DNA of 64,000 nucleotides, taken from NCBI GenBank assembly GCA_002707495.1, contig PAMZ01000022.1, positions 332,156-396,155 on the forward strand, given 5' to 3'. Under the pieces are notes generated by a model. It did no database searches, was not told the origin of the DNA, and worked only from the letters and a program-made list of their open reading frames with translations. How positions within the stretch are numbered: position 1 is the stretch's first letter; the number at the start of each line of letters is the position of its first letter. The translations under genes were made by a program, and so were the position numbers. Below are positions 16,579-25,716 of this stretch, piece after piece. This DNA is from Halobacteriovoraceae bacterium. Lineage in GTDB: Bacteria > Bdellovibrionota > Bacteriovoracia > Bacteriovoracales > Bacteriovoracaceae.

Positions 16579-17460
16579 ATGAATACAATAATGAAACTTT
16601 TAACAATGACTCTTTTCATCAGCCAAGCCGTCGCAAGTGAAGTTTATATCTCTGATGTAAATCTTATAGGAAATGGTTGCAGTGACGAAGATACCTTTGT
16701 CGTACTAAGCCCGGATGAAAAGAAACTCTCTTTATTGTTCGAAAACTTCTTTATTGATTCATCTATCGGGGGGCGGAGTACTGTAGCTCGCAAGTCCTGT
16801 GACATGCAGATCAGTATCTCAGTCCCTCGAAACAAAAGAGTTGCCATTAAAAAAATAGACTACCGAGGATATGCTTACATACCGACCCATTCTTCAATTC
16901 GATTCATGTCTGGTCACTCATTGGAAGTTCCAGCCATTGGATACAAAACAAGAGAATATAGAGATCAAATCATAAAAGAAGGATTTCTAGACCAGGATTT
17001 ATATTTGGAACAATACGTGAATAATCGCTTAACTGAAGCTTCCTGTGGACATGATGTTGTCCTTCATGTGACTTCAAAACTTTTCGCAAATATGCATAAC
17101 GACGAGCTTTTTGCAGCGATAGATAGTGCTGACTCTGGAATCGACTACCACATGGAGTACGAGGATTGCTACCCTACTCGTCAACCGAGTGCTCGCGAAA
17201 TACAAGCACAAGATACGGCTCGACGAAGAGTGCAAGCAGCAGAAGCAGCACGACAAGCAGAAATCGAAAGACGACGTCAATTAAGTTGTTTAAGAGATCC
17301 AAGATGTCGAGCAGCAACGATCAACCGAGAAACTCGAGGAACAGTGGGACGAGTTGAACGAGCTCCAGCTCCTAGAGTGGAAAGAAATACACGGGGCCAA
17401 AATGCCCGAGGAACGACGAGAAGCTCAAGTACCTCAAGAAGTAGACGTAACATCCCATAA
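16579..17460 (+). CDS. DUF4360 secreted protein with Arg-rich C-terminal extension
   Basis: 293-aa paralogue of the upstream gene. Signal peptide to QAVAS (about residue 19). Then the DUF4360 pattern is repeated: NGCSDEDTFVVLSPDEKKLSLLF, RKSCDMQISISVP, and DYRGYAYIP. After about residue 205 the family domain ends and a roughly 90-residue extension begins that is extremely rich in Arg, Ala, Ser and Thr and predicted disordered (for example RRVQAAEAARQAEIERRRQ). The tail suggests binding to nucleic acid or an anionic surface polymer; that is inference. Follows the paralogue by 57 bp. Confidence 0.82.
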   Translation: MNTIMKLLTMTLFISQAVASEVYISDVNLIGNGCSDEDTFVVLSPDEKKLSLLFENFFIDSSIGGRSTVARKSCDMQISISVPRNKRVAIKKIDYRGYAYIPTHSSIRFMSGHSLEVPAIGYKTREYRDQIIKEGFLDQDLYLEQYVNNRLTEASCGHDVVLHVTSKLFANMHNDELFAAIDSADSGIDYHMEYEDCYPTRQPSAREIQAQDTARRRVQAAEAARQAEIERRRQLSCLRDPRCRAATINRETRGTVGRVERAPAPRVERNTRGQNARGTTRSSSTSRSRRNIP

Positions 17461-17469
17461 AATAAGGAA

Positions 17470-17490
17470 GTGGTGTCAGTTTGATGCCAC
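17470..17490 (+). terminator. Hairpin downstream of the DUF4360 pair, weak terminator candidate
   Basis: GTGGTGTC (17470-17477) can pair along its full length with GATGCCAC (17483-17490), counting two G-U pairs, with a 5-nt loop. It lies 10 nt past the stop. There is no clear T-run, so termination may be rho-assisted or absent. Confidence 0.35.
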
Positions 17491-17566
17491 AACCTCTTAA
17501 AAAACCATGATTTATTGTTAGAAAAAAAAAGTGGAAAAAAAAATAAAAACACATTATTAAAAAGAA

Positions 17567-18628
17567 GTGGAAACTCTCAATGAAAAACAAACAATTCTTT
17601 CCATCTCCGAAGTTAAAAACAATTTTTATCAATGTAGTTTTTCATCCGTTATTCAAACAATAGATCTTCAGCTTCCCCAGGAAAATGATTTAGGGAAGCT
17701 TCAACAACTCATTCAATTAAAAGCGAAAGCACAGTTTGAGTTGAATCTACGAGAAGAAGCAATGGAAACTCTATCTTTAGGAAAAAATTTATTTCATCTT
17801 AAAGAAAATGCCGATACCTGGTATGCATTAGGGTCATTAGATTATTTTAAAGGACAATTTAATGATGCACTTAAAGCCTTTGAGAAAATGCTTACCTATG
17901 ATCTAACTCCAGAGAAAAGTTTTCTGGCCCTCCTTTCGATTGCTAATGTTCATTACTCAAAACAAAATTGGGATCAAGCGCTCGCGTATGCTGAAGAATT
18001 AAGTCAGTTTAAAGATGGGGTCCCAATTGAGTATCAAATGAGTCTAGAACTTCTCAATGCAAATATCCTCACCGGGATGAATTCAAGTCTTAAATTAGGC
18101 CAAGAGAAATATGAGAATGTGTTTACCAAAGCATCAAATCAGGGTTGGACATTCTTTGCATTAAGATCTTTGTACTACCTTTCAAAATCCTATGTCAAAG
18201 CTCAAGAAGTAGATCAAGCGAAGGGAATGTTAAAGGTTTTAGATATGAATTTAAAAGCTCTAGACTGGAGATTTTTATCAAGTCTAGTCAATCACGAATT
18301 TGAAGCCATAGAGTTTAAGGCGACTCAATCAGTCCAGCTAGATCGTGGTTGTGGAAGTGTCGTTATCGGAAATGCTAATCCTTACGAAGTAAGTCTTAAG
18401 CGCTGGCCGCAGCTTTTTAAACTAGTAGAACTCTTATTCGATAAAAAAGATTTTGTTTCTAAAAACAAAATTGCAAGTCATTTATGGCCGGATCAAAAAT
18501 ACCTTCCTAAAACTCATGATCCAAGAATTTATGACCTAATAGCGAGACTGAAAAAGAAATTGGAAGTCTCAACTGATGTTTCACTACTCATCTTAGCTGG
18601 CAATGGCGGCTATAAGTTGAGTGTGTAA
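17567..18628 (+). CDS. TPR-repeat protein with C-terminal winged-helix DNA-binding domain
   Basis: 353-aa cytoplasmic protein. Residues about 45-220 hold TPR-like helical repeats (for example TWYALGSLDYFKGQFNDALK and LLSIANVHYSKQNWDQALAY). The last 80 or so residues look like an OmpR-type winged helix: FVSKNKIASHLWPD, YDLIARLKKKLE, and the closing GNGGYKLSV hairpin. Putative transcriptional regulator sensing a protein or peptide partner through the TPRs. The start is GTG with only a weak AAGAA upstream. It overlaps by 8 bp the longer reading of the next ORF and sits 10 nt before its chosen start, so the two are probably cotranscribed. Confidence 0.68.
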   Translation: METLNEKQTILSISEVKNNFYQCSFSSVIQTIDLQLPQENDLGKLQQLIQLKAKAQFELNLREEAMETLSLGKNLFHLKENADTWYALGSLDYFKGQFNDALKAFEKMLTYDLTPEKSFLALLSIANVHYSKQNWDQALAYAEELSQFKDGVPIEYQMSLELLNANILTGMNSSLKLGQEKYENVFTKASNQGWTFFALRSLYYLSKSYVKAQEVDQAKGMLKVLDMNLKALDWRFLSSLVNHEFEAIEFKATQSVQLDRGCGSVVIGNANPYEVSLKRWPQLFKLVELLFDKKDFVSKNKIASHLWPDQKYLPKTHDPRIYDLIARLKKKLEVSTDVSLLILAGNGGYKLSV

Positions 18629-18638
18629 AGAGGTAAGT

Positions 18639-19070
18639 ATGAAAAAAATCAGTATGATTCTTTTATTTATTTTAACTTCCACCGTTTATGCAGCTCCTGG
18701 AGATGGAACTCTTCCAGTGATCAGACATATCAATATCGATTTTCAAGAAGGTCAATTGCAAAGGGATCTGAGACTCCCTAATTGCATAAATCTTGGAATT
18801 AAACCTTCAGATATTCAAGCTGGCGGAAGTCAGATCAATGCGACACTACAATTGGATAGTTCAAGAATTGTTCAAGAGATTAGTATTCGGAAAAATCGTG
18901 GAGTCATTGATCTCAGTGTCTCGACTAAAAACTCTAGGTCACAAATTCTAGACTCTACCTTGATCAGTGTCTCTGAGAGTGAATTTCATAACTCAGTGAA
19001 AGTAAACGCTGGCGAGATTCAACAAACGATTCAAATCAATGGAACTAGTACGGGATGCGTTACCAAATAG
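18639..19070 (+). CDS. Small secreted protein, unknown function
   Basis: 143-aa exported protein from the ATG at 18639, chosen over an in-frame start six codons upstream because AGAGG precedes it and a clean signal peptide follows (cleavage near STVYA|AP, residue 18). Two Cys remain in the mature chain (PNCIN near the middle and TGCVTK at the end), likely one disulfide. Mostly beta-type composition. Follows the TPR regulator directly and ends at a strong terminator. No family recognised. Confidence 0.7.
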   Translation: MKKISMILLFILTSTVYAAPGDGTLPVIRHINIDFQEGQLQRDLRLPNCINLGIKPSDIQAGGSQINATLQLDSSRIVQEISIRKNRGVIDLSVSTKNSRSQILDSTLISVSESEFHNSVKVNAGEIQQTIQINGTSTGCVTK

Positions 19071-19103
19071 GGTAACTCTCCTGTGAAGCCTCAAGATCTA
19101 AAA

Positions 19104-19124
19104 CCCAGCCCCGGCTGGGTTTTT
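19104..19124 (+). terminator. Rho-independent terminator
   Basis: CCCAGC (19104-19109) and GCTGGG (19114-19119) with a 4-nt loop, followed by TTTTT. It is 33 nt past the stop of the small secreted protein and separates that operon from hemH. Confidence 0.9.
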
Positions 19125-19158
19125 GTCTTAGACTTTCGCTTAAATTATCTTCAACCTA

Positions 19159-19187
19159 TTGTTTTCCCAAATGGCTCTCAGTATTAT
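19159..19187 (+). promoter_or_regulatory. Putative sigma-70 promoter of hemH
   Basis: TTGTTT (19159-19164), a 17-bp spacer, then TATTAT (19182-19187, five of six to consensus). The predicted start is about 35 nt upstream of the hemH ATG. The -35 match is only partial. Confidence 0.5.
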
Positions 19188-19227
19188 GCTTTCAAAGTAT
19201 TAAGATAGACTAAAGAGGCAAAATAAT

Positions 19228-20238
19228 ATGGAAACGCAAAAAACCAACGAAATTATTCTTTGTAATTTTGGAGGACCCACTAAAGAGGAAGAAGTCAGAC
19301 CATTTCTTTTTTTATTATTCGATGACCCTCTGGTAATAAAAATTCCTTTTGCTCCACTCAGGACTTTTCTGGCAAAAAGAATCAGTAAAAAAAGAGCTCC
19401 AGAATCTAATCAAGAATACGCCAAAATAGGATATTCTCCTATAAATAAAATGACTCAGTTTCAAGCAGATAAGCTCCAGCAGAAATTAAGAGAACGCTAT
19501 CCTAACACTGATGTCCATGTCATTAATCGTTACACTAAACCTTTTGCCAAAGATGTTATTCCCAAACTTAAATTTGATGGGGGAAAATTATTTATCCTCA
19601 CGATGTATCCTCATTTTTGTCATTCTACGACTGCTACTTCTGTGCGAGAAGTTGATCAGGCCATAAGGGATCGTTTTCCAAAAAAGGAAGTTGATAGCAC
19701 CAGAATCTACTCCTGGTGGCATAACCAAAGCTACCTTGAATATAGTACTGAACAAGTAAGAGCAAAACTAGAGGCTGTATTAAAAGAGCATACAGAAGGT
19801 CCAATTACCCTAATGTTCTCGGCCCATGGACTTCCAAAAAGATACCGTGAAAAAGGTGATCCATATGTGACGGAAACCTCGGGGCATTTTCATGAAATAA
19901 AAAGAAGAGTGCAAAAGTGGATGAAAAAAAATGGGCTGGATGAAACTCGTGTACACTGGGAGTTATGCTTTCAATCTAGAGTTGGTCCGGTGGAGTGGAC
20001 CAAGCCTTATACGGATGAAACTATTGAAAAATTAGGGCCAGCTCGAGGCGGGCATCTTTTGATCTATCCCGTGAGCTTTACCTCTGATCATATTGAGACA
20101 TTGTTTGAAATGGATGTGACCTATAAAAATCTCGCTCTGGAGAAAGGATTCAAATCTTATTATCGAGTTTCAGGCGCTAATGATGATGAGAATTTTACAG
20201 AATGCCTAAAGGATATTTTAATCTCCCACGGACTCTAG
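19228..20238 (+). CDS. hemH: Ferrochelatase
   Basis: 336-aa enzyme inserting Fe2+ into protoporphyrin IX, the last step of protoporphyrin-dependent haem synthesis. Family blocks in order: EIILCNFGGPTKEEEVRPFL, YPHFCHSTTATS, MFSAHGLPKRYREKGDPY with the active-site His200, ELCFQSRVGPVEWTKPYT, and YPVSFTSDHIETLFEMD with the conserved acidic residues. Length is typical. RBS AGAGG before the ATG, monocistronic, with an upstream terminator and own promoter. A haem-type TonB receptor and TonB gene lie 0.5-3 kb further on, so the region deals with both haem synthesis and uptake. Confidence 0.96.
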   Translation: METQKTNEIILCNFGGPTKEEEVRPFLFLLFDDPLVIKIPFAPLRTFLAKRISKKRAPESNQEYAKIGYSPINKMTQFQADKLQQKLRERYPNTDVHVINRYTKPFAKDVIPKLKFDGGKLFILTMYPHFCHSTTATSVREVDQAIRDRFPKKEVDSTRIYSWWHNQSYLEYSTEQVRAKLEAVLKEHTEGPITLMFSAHGLPKRYREKGDPYVTETSGHFHEIKRRVQKWMKKNGLDETRVHWELCFQSRVGPVEWTKPYTDETIEKLGPARGGHLLIYPVSFTSDHIETLFEMDVTYKNLALEKGFKSYYRVSGANDDENFTECLKDILISHGL

Positions 20239-20257
20239 ATCCGCGGGAGAAAAAAAT

Positions 20258-20740
20258 TTATTGTTTCGTATAATAATATACTGGGTAATCCCCTGCACTG
20301 TCACAAGAGTATTTAGTAATTGTGTTTGGGTTATAAATTTCAAGTTTATTTCCTGAAACTTTGTAGGTAAATTCACCAAACTCTTCAACTCCAAATAGTT
20401 TCGACTTCAAAATTCTTGTCCAAGCGGGATTATTACAAGCGACAGATTCATTGGGAAGATCACCTTCAAGTTTTCCTTCAGCCGTATAAGTGAACTTTCC
20501 CTTATTAATTTGAGTGCAATCAAGTTTGAATGGAGCCCAGCTTCCAGACTTCGCCTTAGCTGTCATGATCCATGAGGTCTCTTCAACATCTAAGAGTATG
20601 GTATAGACCATAAAGCGGCCTCCAAGTTTAAGTTCTTTTCCTGTCTTACATTGAATTTTATCCACTTTATATCTCCCAACTGGGATATTGGCTAAAACTG
20701 TTGTGGAAACTAACATCATTAAAAGGGCTACGATTCTCAT
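20258..20740 (-). CDS. Small secreted protein, unknown function
   Basis: 160-aa exported protein; signal peptide to STTVLA|NI (about residue 17). The mature chain has four Cys (IQCKT, LDCTQ, VACNN, YSCDS) and looks beta-rich, lipocalin-like in layout (GRYKVDKIQC, KFTYTAEGKLEG), though that resemblance is weak. It starts 8 nt after the stop of the TonB-dependent receptor on the same strand, so it is probably the last gene of the TonB-receptor operon. Confidence 0.65.
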   Translation of the reverse strand: MRIVALLMMLVSTTVLANIPVGRYKVDKIQCKTGKELKLGGRFMVYTILLDVEETSWIMTAKAKSGSWAPFKLDCTQINKGKFTYTAEGKLEGDLPNESVACNNPAWTRILKSKLFGVEEFGEFTYKVSGNKLEIYNPNTITKYSCDSAGDYPVYYYTKQ

Positions 20741-20748
20741 AATTTCTC

Positions 20749-22710
20749 CTATAGGGTTTTTACTTTGTAAGTAATTGCTAATTTATAATCTTCTCGTGCT
20801 TCAAATAAAAAAGAAGCATGTCTTCTGTATTCTTGGTTTGTGAAATTATCTACGCGAAAATCCACTTGAAAGTCATTTATTTTTTTACTGGCATAAATAT
20901 TGTGAATAAAATAACTATTTGTCTTATCCGTTCTTTGAATCGTTTGAGGATTCACTCTATGTTGCTCTAAAGCATAACTACCCAAATAACCAAAAGTCAG
21001 TCCATAGCGATCTAGAAAATAGTTAAACTTAAAATTATACTGATCTGCCGGGAGGTCCTCTAGCCAGAGATCCTCGCTCTCATTTCTTCCTCTGATTTGC
21101 GAATAACCTATTCCTGTTTCATAGGCGTCATATAGAACGCTAAGTTCTAACTCTCCACCATATAATGAGGCTTCATCAATATTTACAAATTGAGTTGTAC
21201 CATCAATCGGATCGAGAATTGAACGATCAATTCGTCTTAAAATAATATAATCATTAAAATCATTTTCATAAGCACTGGCCTTAAAAGTGACTTGTCCATT
21301 TCCTCCGTCAAAAAAATCTTGATACTTAAGTTTTAACTCTCTTGATAATGAAGTCTCCTCTTTGAGGTCTTCGTTGGGAAGAAAGAAATTATCGCGGATG
21401 ATAAAACCGTCTCCAGGACTATGAAGACCTGAGGGATAGACTTCGTTGAGCCTGGGGGCACGATATCCTTGAGATACAGAGGCAATCGTTTGAAATTTTG
21501 ACGTCCATTTCGTCTTTAAAATCAATGCACTTGATAAAGCGCTGTCAGATTTCGCATCGAAATCCCCTCCAGCTTGCATGCTATAGGTATTCCACCTAAG
21601 GCCTGGAGTCAGAGTATTTTTTTCACCTAATGAAATATCGTTTTTAGCATAGAGAACGGTGTTACGACTTTGAGCGCTAGGATAAGATTCAATTTCTTCA
21701 CCGTCCCAATCTGAACTAAGTTGGTCATTAAAAACTTCCCCACCAATGGTCCATCGATTCACTTTATAATCAAGTTTTGCACCCAGAGTCTCTATTCTTC
21801 TCGTTTTTGTTTCTTGGCTTGCCTCTTCTGTCTTTTCAATTCCAAAACCATTAAAATAAGCTTGGCCTGCCAATTGGCCTTTGGCGATATTTGTCTCATA
21901 TTCAAAAGCGAGAGTCGTTCTTGTTATAGTGTTCTCGGAGAGAAGCTCTTGAATTTCACGAGGAGGATTTAAAGTGGGATCGGTGGGAGCATTATCTTTT
22001 CTTTGAAAAGCCTCTAGTTTAATTCCAAATTTTTTATACTTATTTTTTATGAGAACTGATTGATCTTCGAAACTGGAAAATGTCAGAGTTTCTCCATTAC
22101 TCAATTGAAGATTTTTAGCAGTGGTAGAACTCATACTGACGAGACCAGAGCGATCTTTTTCTTTGAAGGCGTATTTTCCATTAAAAGAATTTTCCGCATT
22201 GGCACTTGCGTAGCGGGTTTTAAATTCTCCTCCCTCTTTAGCACCAGGTCTTAAGAGGTCCTTAGCATCTTTTGTCACAAAATTTACTCCGCCTCCCAAA
22301 CTGCCCGAGTTTGAAATATCACTACTTGAAGTAAAAATATCGACGACTTTTAAATTTTCTGTATCTAAGCCAATCATAGAATTATGACCTGTTTGAAAAT
22401 TTTGTCTGGCTCCATCAATTGAGACAAAGATTTTATTTTGATCAAGTCCTCGAACTTGGGGGGCTTCACCTGAACTTCGTGGACCTCTGGCAGTTGTAGC
22501 AACAGGTGAAAGTCTTAATATATCATCGATACTGGCAGCGCCAGCCTTAACTGTATCCAATTCTTGTGAGTCTAGGTTTTCTTGGCTTGCCTCTCCTTTT
22601 GAGTTTTCGATGTCAACCAGAGGGCTTTGAGTGTGCAAGATCCCTTCTAGCTCAACCGAATAGGCGTATGGCACAAAGCAAAATAAAAGGGGAAGAAGCC
22701 TGATTCTCAT
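20749..22710 (-). CDS. TonB-dependent haem/haemoglobin-type receptor
   Basis: 653-aa outer-membrane receptor. Signal peptide to about residue 18. The plug domain matches the haem/haemoglobin receptor family: APQVRGLDQNKIFVSIDGAR, then FQTGHNSMIGLDTENL, and GSLGGGVNFVTKDAKDLL. The barrel holds the FRAP-like box (YRAPRLNEVYPSG) and NPNL-like box (LPNEDLKEETS). It ends in a short alternating strand (YKLAITYKVKTL). Encoded downstream of tonB and upstream of a small secreted protein, giving a compact uptake operon. Ligand assignment (haem) comes from family pattern, not direct evidence; siderophore uptake is the alternative. Confidence 0.85.
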   Translation of the reverse strand: MRIRLLPLLFCFVPYAYSVELEGILHTQSPLVDIENSKGEASQENLDSQELDTVKAGAASIDDILRLSPVATTARGPRSSGEAPQVRGLDQNKIFVSIDGARQNFQTGHNSMIGLDTENLKVVDIFTSSSDISNSGSLGGGVNFVTKDAKDLLRPGAKEGGEFKTRYASANAENSFNGKYAFKEKDRSGLVSMSSTTAKNLQLSNGETLTFSSFEDQSVLIKNKYKKFGIKLEAFQRKDNAPTDPTLNPPREIQELLSENTITRTTLAFEYETNIAKGQLAGQAYFNGFGIEKTEEASQETKTRRIETLGAKLDYKVNRWTIGGEVFNDQLSSDWDGEEIESYPSAQSRNTVLYAKNDISLGEKNTLTPGLRWNTYSMQAGGDFDAKSDSALSSALILKTKWTSKFQTIASVSQGYRAPRLNEVYPSGLHSPGDGFIIRDNFFLPNEDLKEETSLSRELKLKYQDFFDGGNGQVTFKASAYENDFNDYIILRRIDRSILDPIDGTTQFVNIDEASLYGGELELSVLYDAYETGIGYSQIRGRNESEDLWLEDLPADQYNFKFNYFLDRYGLTFGYLGSYALEQHRVNPQTIQRTDKTNSYFIHNIYASKKINDFQVDFRVDNFTNQEYRRHASFLFEAREDYKLAITYKVKTL

Positions 22711-22762
22711 GGCGAGATCTTAGCAAAAAAAACTCAAAATTTGTCATAAAACGGTAGAGATT

Positions 22763-23332
22763 TTATTGATAAGAAATCACGACTGTAATAGGAATTTGGT
22801 CTAGCTCCAATTCACTTGGCATCATGGGAATCTCTTCCACCGCTTCCATAGTTGCAAGCGCAGACTGATCAAGTTGTGGATATGTCGAGGTTTTAAGAAC
22901 CCTTACCCCTTCAATAATATTGGGCTTTTTAAGCAGAAAGTATAATCCCACATCTCCTTTAAGGCGCAGCCTTTTTGCCATGCGTAACTTTATTTTTTTC
23001 CTCATGATCGCCTCTCTGACTTGCGAGAGATATTTAGCAAGAATTTTATCTGAACCTTTCGTTTCTTTAACCTTCGACTTGCTAGCTTGAGACACCTGCT
23101 TTTTTTTCAGCTGTTCTTTTTTTATTTTTCGTTTTCCCTTCTTTGATACAGGCTTTGGAGGTGTCATGCGAGTTGGTTCTTTATAGACTGATAGACGAAT
23201 CTTAATGGCAGCCTGGCCTTGTTTTTTGGCGTAAACCTCTTTTTTTTGAACAATGACACCAGTCAAACCTAAAAATAAAAGCCCATGCAAGATGAGAGAA
23301 ATAAAAAGAGAAATAAATAGATTTTTAGACAC
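22763..23332 (-). CDS. tonB: Energy-transducing protein TonB
   Basis: 189-aa inner-membrane anchored periplasmic protein that passes proton-motive energy to outer-membrane receptors. N-terminal membrane anchor (about 5-25), a Lys-rich rather than strictly Pro/Lys-rich spacer (TPPKPVSKKGKRKIKKEQLKK region), and a C-terminal TonB domain with GDVGLYFLLKKPNIIEGVRV and YPQLDQSALATMEAV. It lies 52 bp upstream of the receptor it presumably serves. No ExbB/ExbD in the window. A clear Fur box was not found upstream. Confidence 0.85.
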   Translation of the reverse strand: MSKNLFISLFISLILHGLLFLGLTGVIVQKKEVYAKKQGQAAIKIRLSVYKEPTRMTPPKPVSKKGKRKIKKEQLKKKQVSQASKSKVKETKGSDKILAKYLSQVREAIMRKKIKLRMAKRLRLKGDVGLYFLLKKPNIIEGVRVLKTSTYPQLDQSALATMEAVEEIPMMPSELELDQIPITVVISYQ

Positions 23333-23415
23333 AATTATTTATAAATAAAAAAAGGACTATTGATAAGGACAATTTTTTTAATATGAATAAACATAGCTCT
23401 AAAAGGTGGCCTATA

Positions 23416-24807
23416 TTAGTTAAGCTGAAGGGAATTAATATCAAACCCATCCTTTGAAGGACCATTAGGGGTTATATCTTTAATGACCAATTTATCTAAG
23501 CGACAACCAGTATAGCTTCTATCTTCGTCGTCTTGATCAAAAGTATAATTAAAAGCTTCAGAAGTTTTTACAGTACCAATTGATTGAGTTCGATTCAGCT
23601 CTTCTTCATAACAATCTTGTAATTTAACGATGACCTTTACGACTTCTGGATAGCTTTGGGCATTAACATTATTCCAACTAATTTCTTGAAAGGATAATGT
23701 TTTATTTTCAATTTCCATTAGTCCAGCCTGTCCATCTAATTGGCAAGACAATATTAATTTTCCTTTGATCCCTATTGAGAAAAAATTGATTTTGCCATTT
23801 TGAGCAGCCTCTTGGGTAAAGATATTCGAAGTGTCTCTTCTATTAGAAGCTACTGACTCACCCTTAGTTGCTTTTACAATAGCTGTCTCATCTAAATCAC
23901 AATTTTTGTCAGTGTCAATTTCACCAATAACGCATTTTTTAAATCCTCTAGAGTTTTTCCTAAATTTCTCTGAGCAGATTTGATAATCATCCACCGGGCC
24001 AAGGTTGAATATTTTAATATCGTCGATCAATATTCCATGACTATTGGGGAGTCCATTATCTCTTAAAACCAATTTTGAGTATTTATGAATAGCCGTCATC
24101 TCGAGTTCTACAATTTCAAATGCATCAAACACTGGATCAAATTTTTCAAAGCTCGATCCAAATCTTACCACCAGGTCGCGATAGGACTTATCCGTCATCT
24201 GCCCATATTTTCTCATCTGGTATCGGAGTTGAACTTTGTACCTATAACCAATTTCTGTCTTAATAAATGAGCTTAAGCTTACAGCTGCCGGCTCATTGCC
24301 GTTTACACCACAATGACCTAGATCTGAATCAAGTTCAGCAATTCTATTTTGAGAATTGCCACTGGTATAAACCGACTCTTTTCCCACCTCTAATTTAGGC
24401 GCGCAAATCGAATTGGCAAAATCTCGAGTCATCTCACTTCGTTCATAGCCGAGTCTGTCTGCCATTAATTTTCTGGTTCTCGCAGTCCACTCTATATTAA
24501 AGAGAAGTTTATCCTGATCCTGATAATCGTCTTTAGCTGAATTGTGATTCAAACCAAAGTCTACTAATGACCAATTACCACCAGAGCTAAACTCTTCAAA
24601 ATTTTGTTCGGCAACGAGAACCGGTTCGAAGTTTGTGGTTGAATCAGCGGACGAATCCTGCCCGTTGTCTTCTTCTTGTGGATTTTCGATTTCAATTGCG
24701 GGTGCTTCAACAAATGAATCATCTTCTTTAGAATCTTTTTTACTCTTTCGCGTGCATGCTACAGTAGTAATTAGGCTTAATAGTAGTAAAAATTTGATAG
24801 CTTTCAT
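23416..24807 (-). CDS. Large lipoprotein, unknown function
   Basis: 463 aa from the ATG at 24807, chosen because AAGGGGAAGC precedes it and it starts the lipoprotein signal (lipobox TVAC, Cys18); a start 23 codons upstream would block the signal. After an acidic, low-complexity linker (KSKKDSKEDD and Glu/Asp/Ser runs to about residue 60) comes a beta-rich region with a discoidin- or carbohydrate-binding-like pattern (VELEMTAIHKYSKLVLRDNG, ILIDDIKIF), then a Cys-containing C-terminal part with calcium-like DTDKNCDLDE. No firm family. Probably a surface lipoprotein. Confidence 0.7.
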   Translation of the reverse strand: MKAIKFLLLLSLITTVACTRKSKKDSKEDDSFVEAPAIEIENPQEEDNGQDSSADSTTNFEPVLVAEQNFEEFSSGGNWSLVDFGLNHNSAKDDYQDQDKLLFNIEWTARTRKLMADRLGYERSEMTRDFANSICAPKLEVGKESVYTSGNSQNRIAELDSDLGHCGVNGNEPAAVSLSSFIKTEIGYRYKVQLRYQMRKYGQMTDKSYRDLVVRFGSSFEKFDPVFDAFEIVELEMTAIHKYSKLVLRDNGLPNSHGILIDDIKIFNLGPVDDYQICSEKFRKNSRGFKKCVIGEIDTDKNCDLDETAIVKATKGESVASNRRDTSNIFTQEAAQNGKINFFSIGIKGKLILSCQLDGQAGLMEIENKTLSFQEISWNNVNAQSYPEVVKVIVKLQDCYEEELNRTQSIGTVKTSEAFNYTFDQDDEDRSYTGCRLDKLVIKDITPNGPSKDGFDINSLQLN

Positions 24808-24934
24808 GCTTCCCCTTTTACGAGTTCCTACCCATATAGAAGCAAAAGAAATGCCAAGAAACCTACGAGATTCCAACTATTTATTTGGTGTTAAAATGTA
24901 CTTAATAATCAAATTGGCCTCAAATCCAACAAAT

Positions 24935-25645
24935 TTAGCCTACCGGGCGATGCTCACCTTCGACGGCTCGATCTTCAATCCCTAGTATAGATTCAATCTC
25001 TTTTTCCAGGGTCAAGGCCAGCTCATAATTCGGAATTCCTCGCATAAGCAAGAACTCCTCAGCATTCTTTTTTGCCATAAGCTTGTATTGATACACAGGA
25101 CTATGATTTTGTCGGTACGCCACATACATAACAATATAGAGTTGATTGATATCATTGGTGGAAAGGTCTTTTTTATCTCCAAACCAAGGAAGCGGTCTAG
25201 ATAAAATTGAAATTTTTCCTCCACCAATTCTTATATACGTTTTATTGAAAAAACCTGATAAAGCCCAATAGCCAGTAATAAAACCAACTGTGGGATGAGT
25301 GATCCCTAAGATATAGGCTGGATTGAATTCATCAAATTGTATTTTCCCAGAAGCTATCAATCCAAAAATCACAGTCCAAGTTATTCCATTCCAAAAAACG
25401 GCAAAAAGAAGAGCAAAATAATTTTTCTTCCACTTATAACTTAGTGTCATTCCTCGATGATCTTGGTAACGAGTCAAGGATTGACTGTCGACCCTCGCAA
25501 ATTTATCAATCCGCCTGGTCTTTAATGAATCAGTTTGAATAGCTACATAAGCATCACAAGAAGGACAATTAAAAAAGTTCTTTTTTTCCAAACGACTCTC
25601 TTGGCCTAATGGCCAGTCGCACTTGGGACAATTTTCAATAATCAT
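24935..25645 (-). CDS. Zinc-ribbon membrane protein, unknown function
   Basis: 236-aa protein. The N-terminus has a CxxC...CxxC zinc ribbon (CPKCDW at 6-11 and CPSCDAY at 27-33). Two membrane segments follow at about 75-97 and 110-132. The C-terminal cytoplasmic region is alpha/beta with IRIGGGKISILSRPLPWFGDKK. The ribbon-plus-two-helices layout is common in uncharacterised bacterial membrane proteins. Divergent from radD, with 71 bp between the starts. Confidence 0.65.
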   Translation of the reverse strand: MIIENCPKCDWPLGQESRLEKKNFFNCPSCDAYVAIQTDSLKTRRIDKFARVDSQSLTRYQDHRGMTLSYKWKKNYFALLFAVFWNGITWTVIFGLIASGKIQFDEFNPAYILGITHPTVGFITGYWALSGFFNKTYIRIGGGKISILSRPLPWFGDKKDLSTNDINQLYIVMYVAYRQNHSPVYQYKLMAKKNAEEFLLMRGIPNYELALTLEKEIESILGIEDRAVEGEHRPVG

Positions 25646-25716
25646 AAGGGGTTATCGGAATAAACTTTCAAAACCTTGATCATGACATAGTGATGGTTTT
25701 TAGCTAGTCTAGGAAC

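Noticed and set aside
20222..20248. Terminator after hemH
   Set aside because: CTCCC-containing arms form an interrupted hairpin, but it is followed by A residues rather than T on the plus strand.
23333..23415. Possible Fur box upstream of tonB
   Set aside because: A TATTGATAAGGACAAT stretch resembles one half only; no 19-bp Fur consensus can be fitted.
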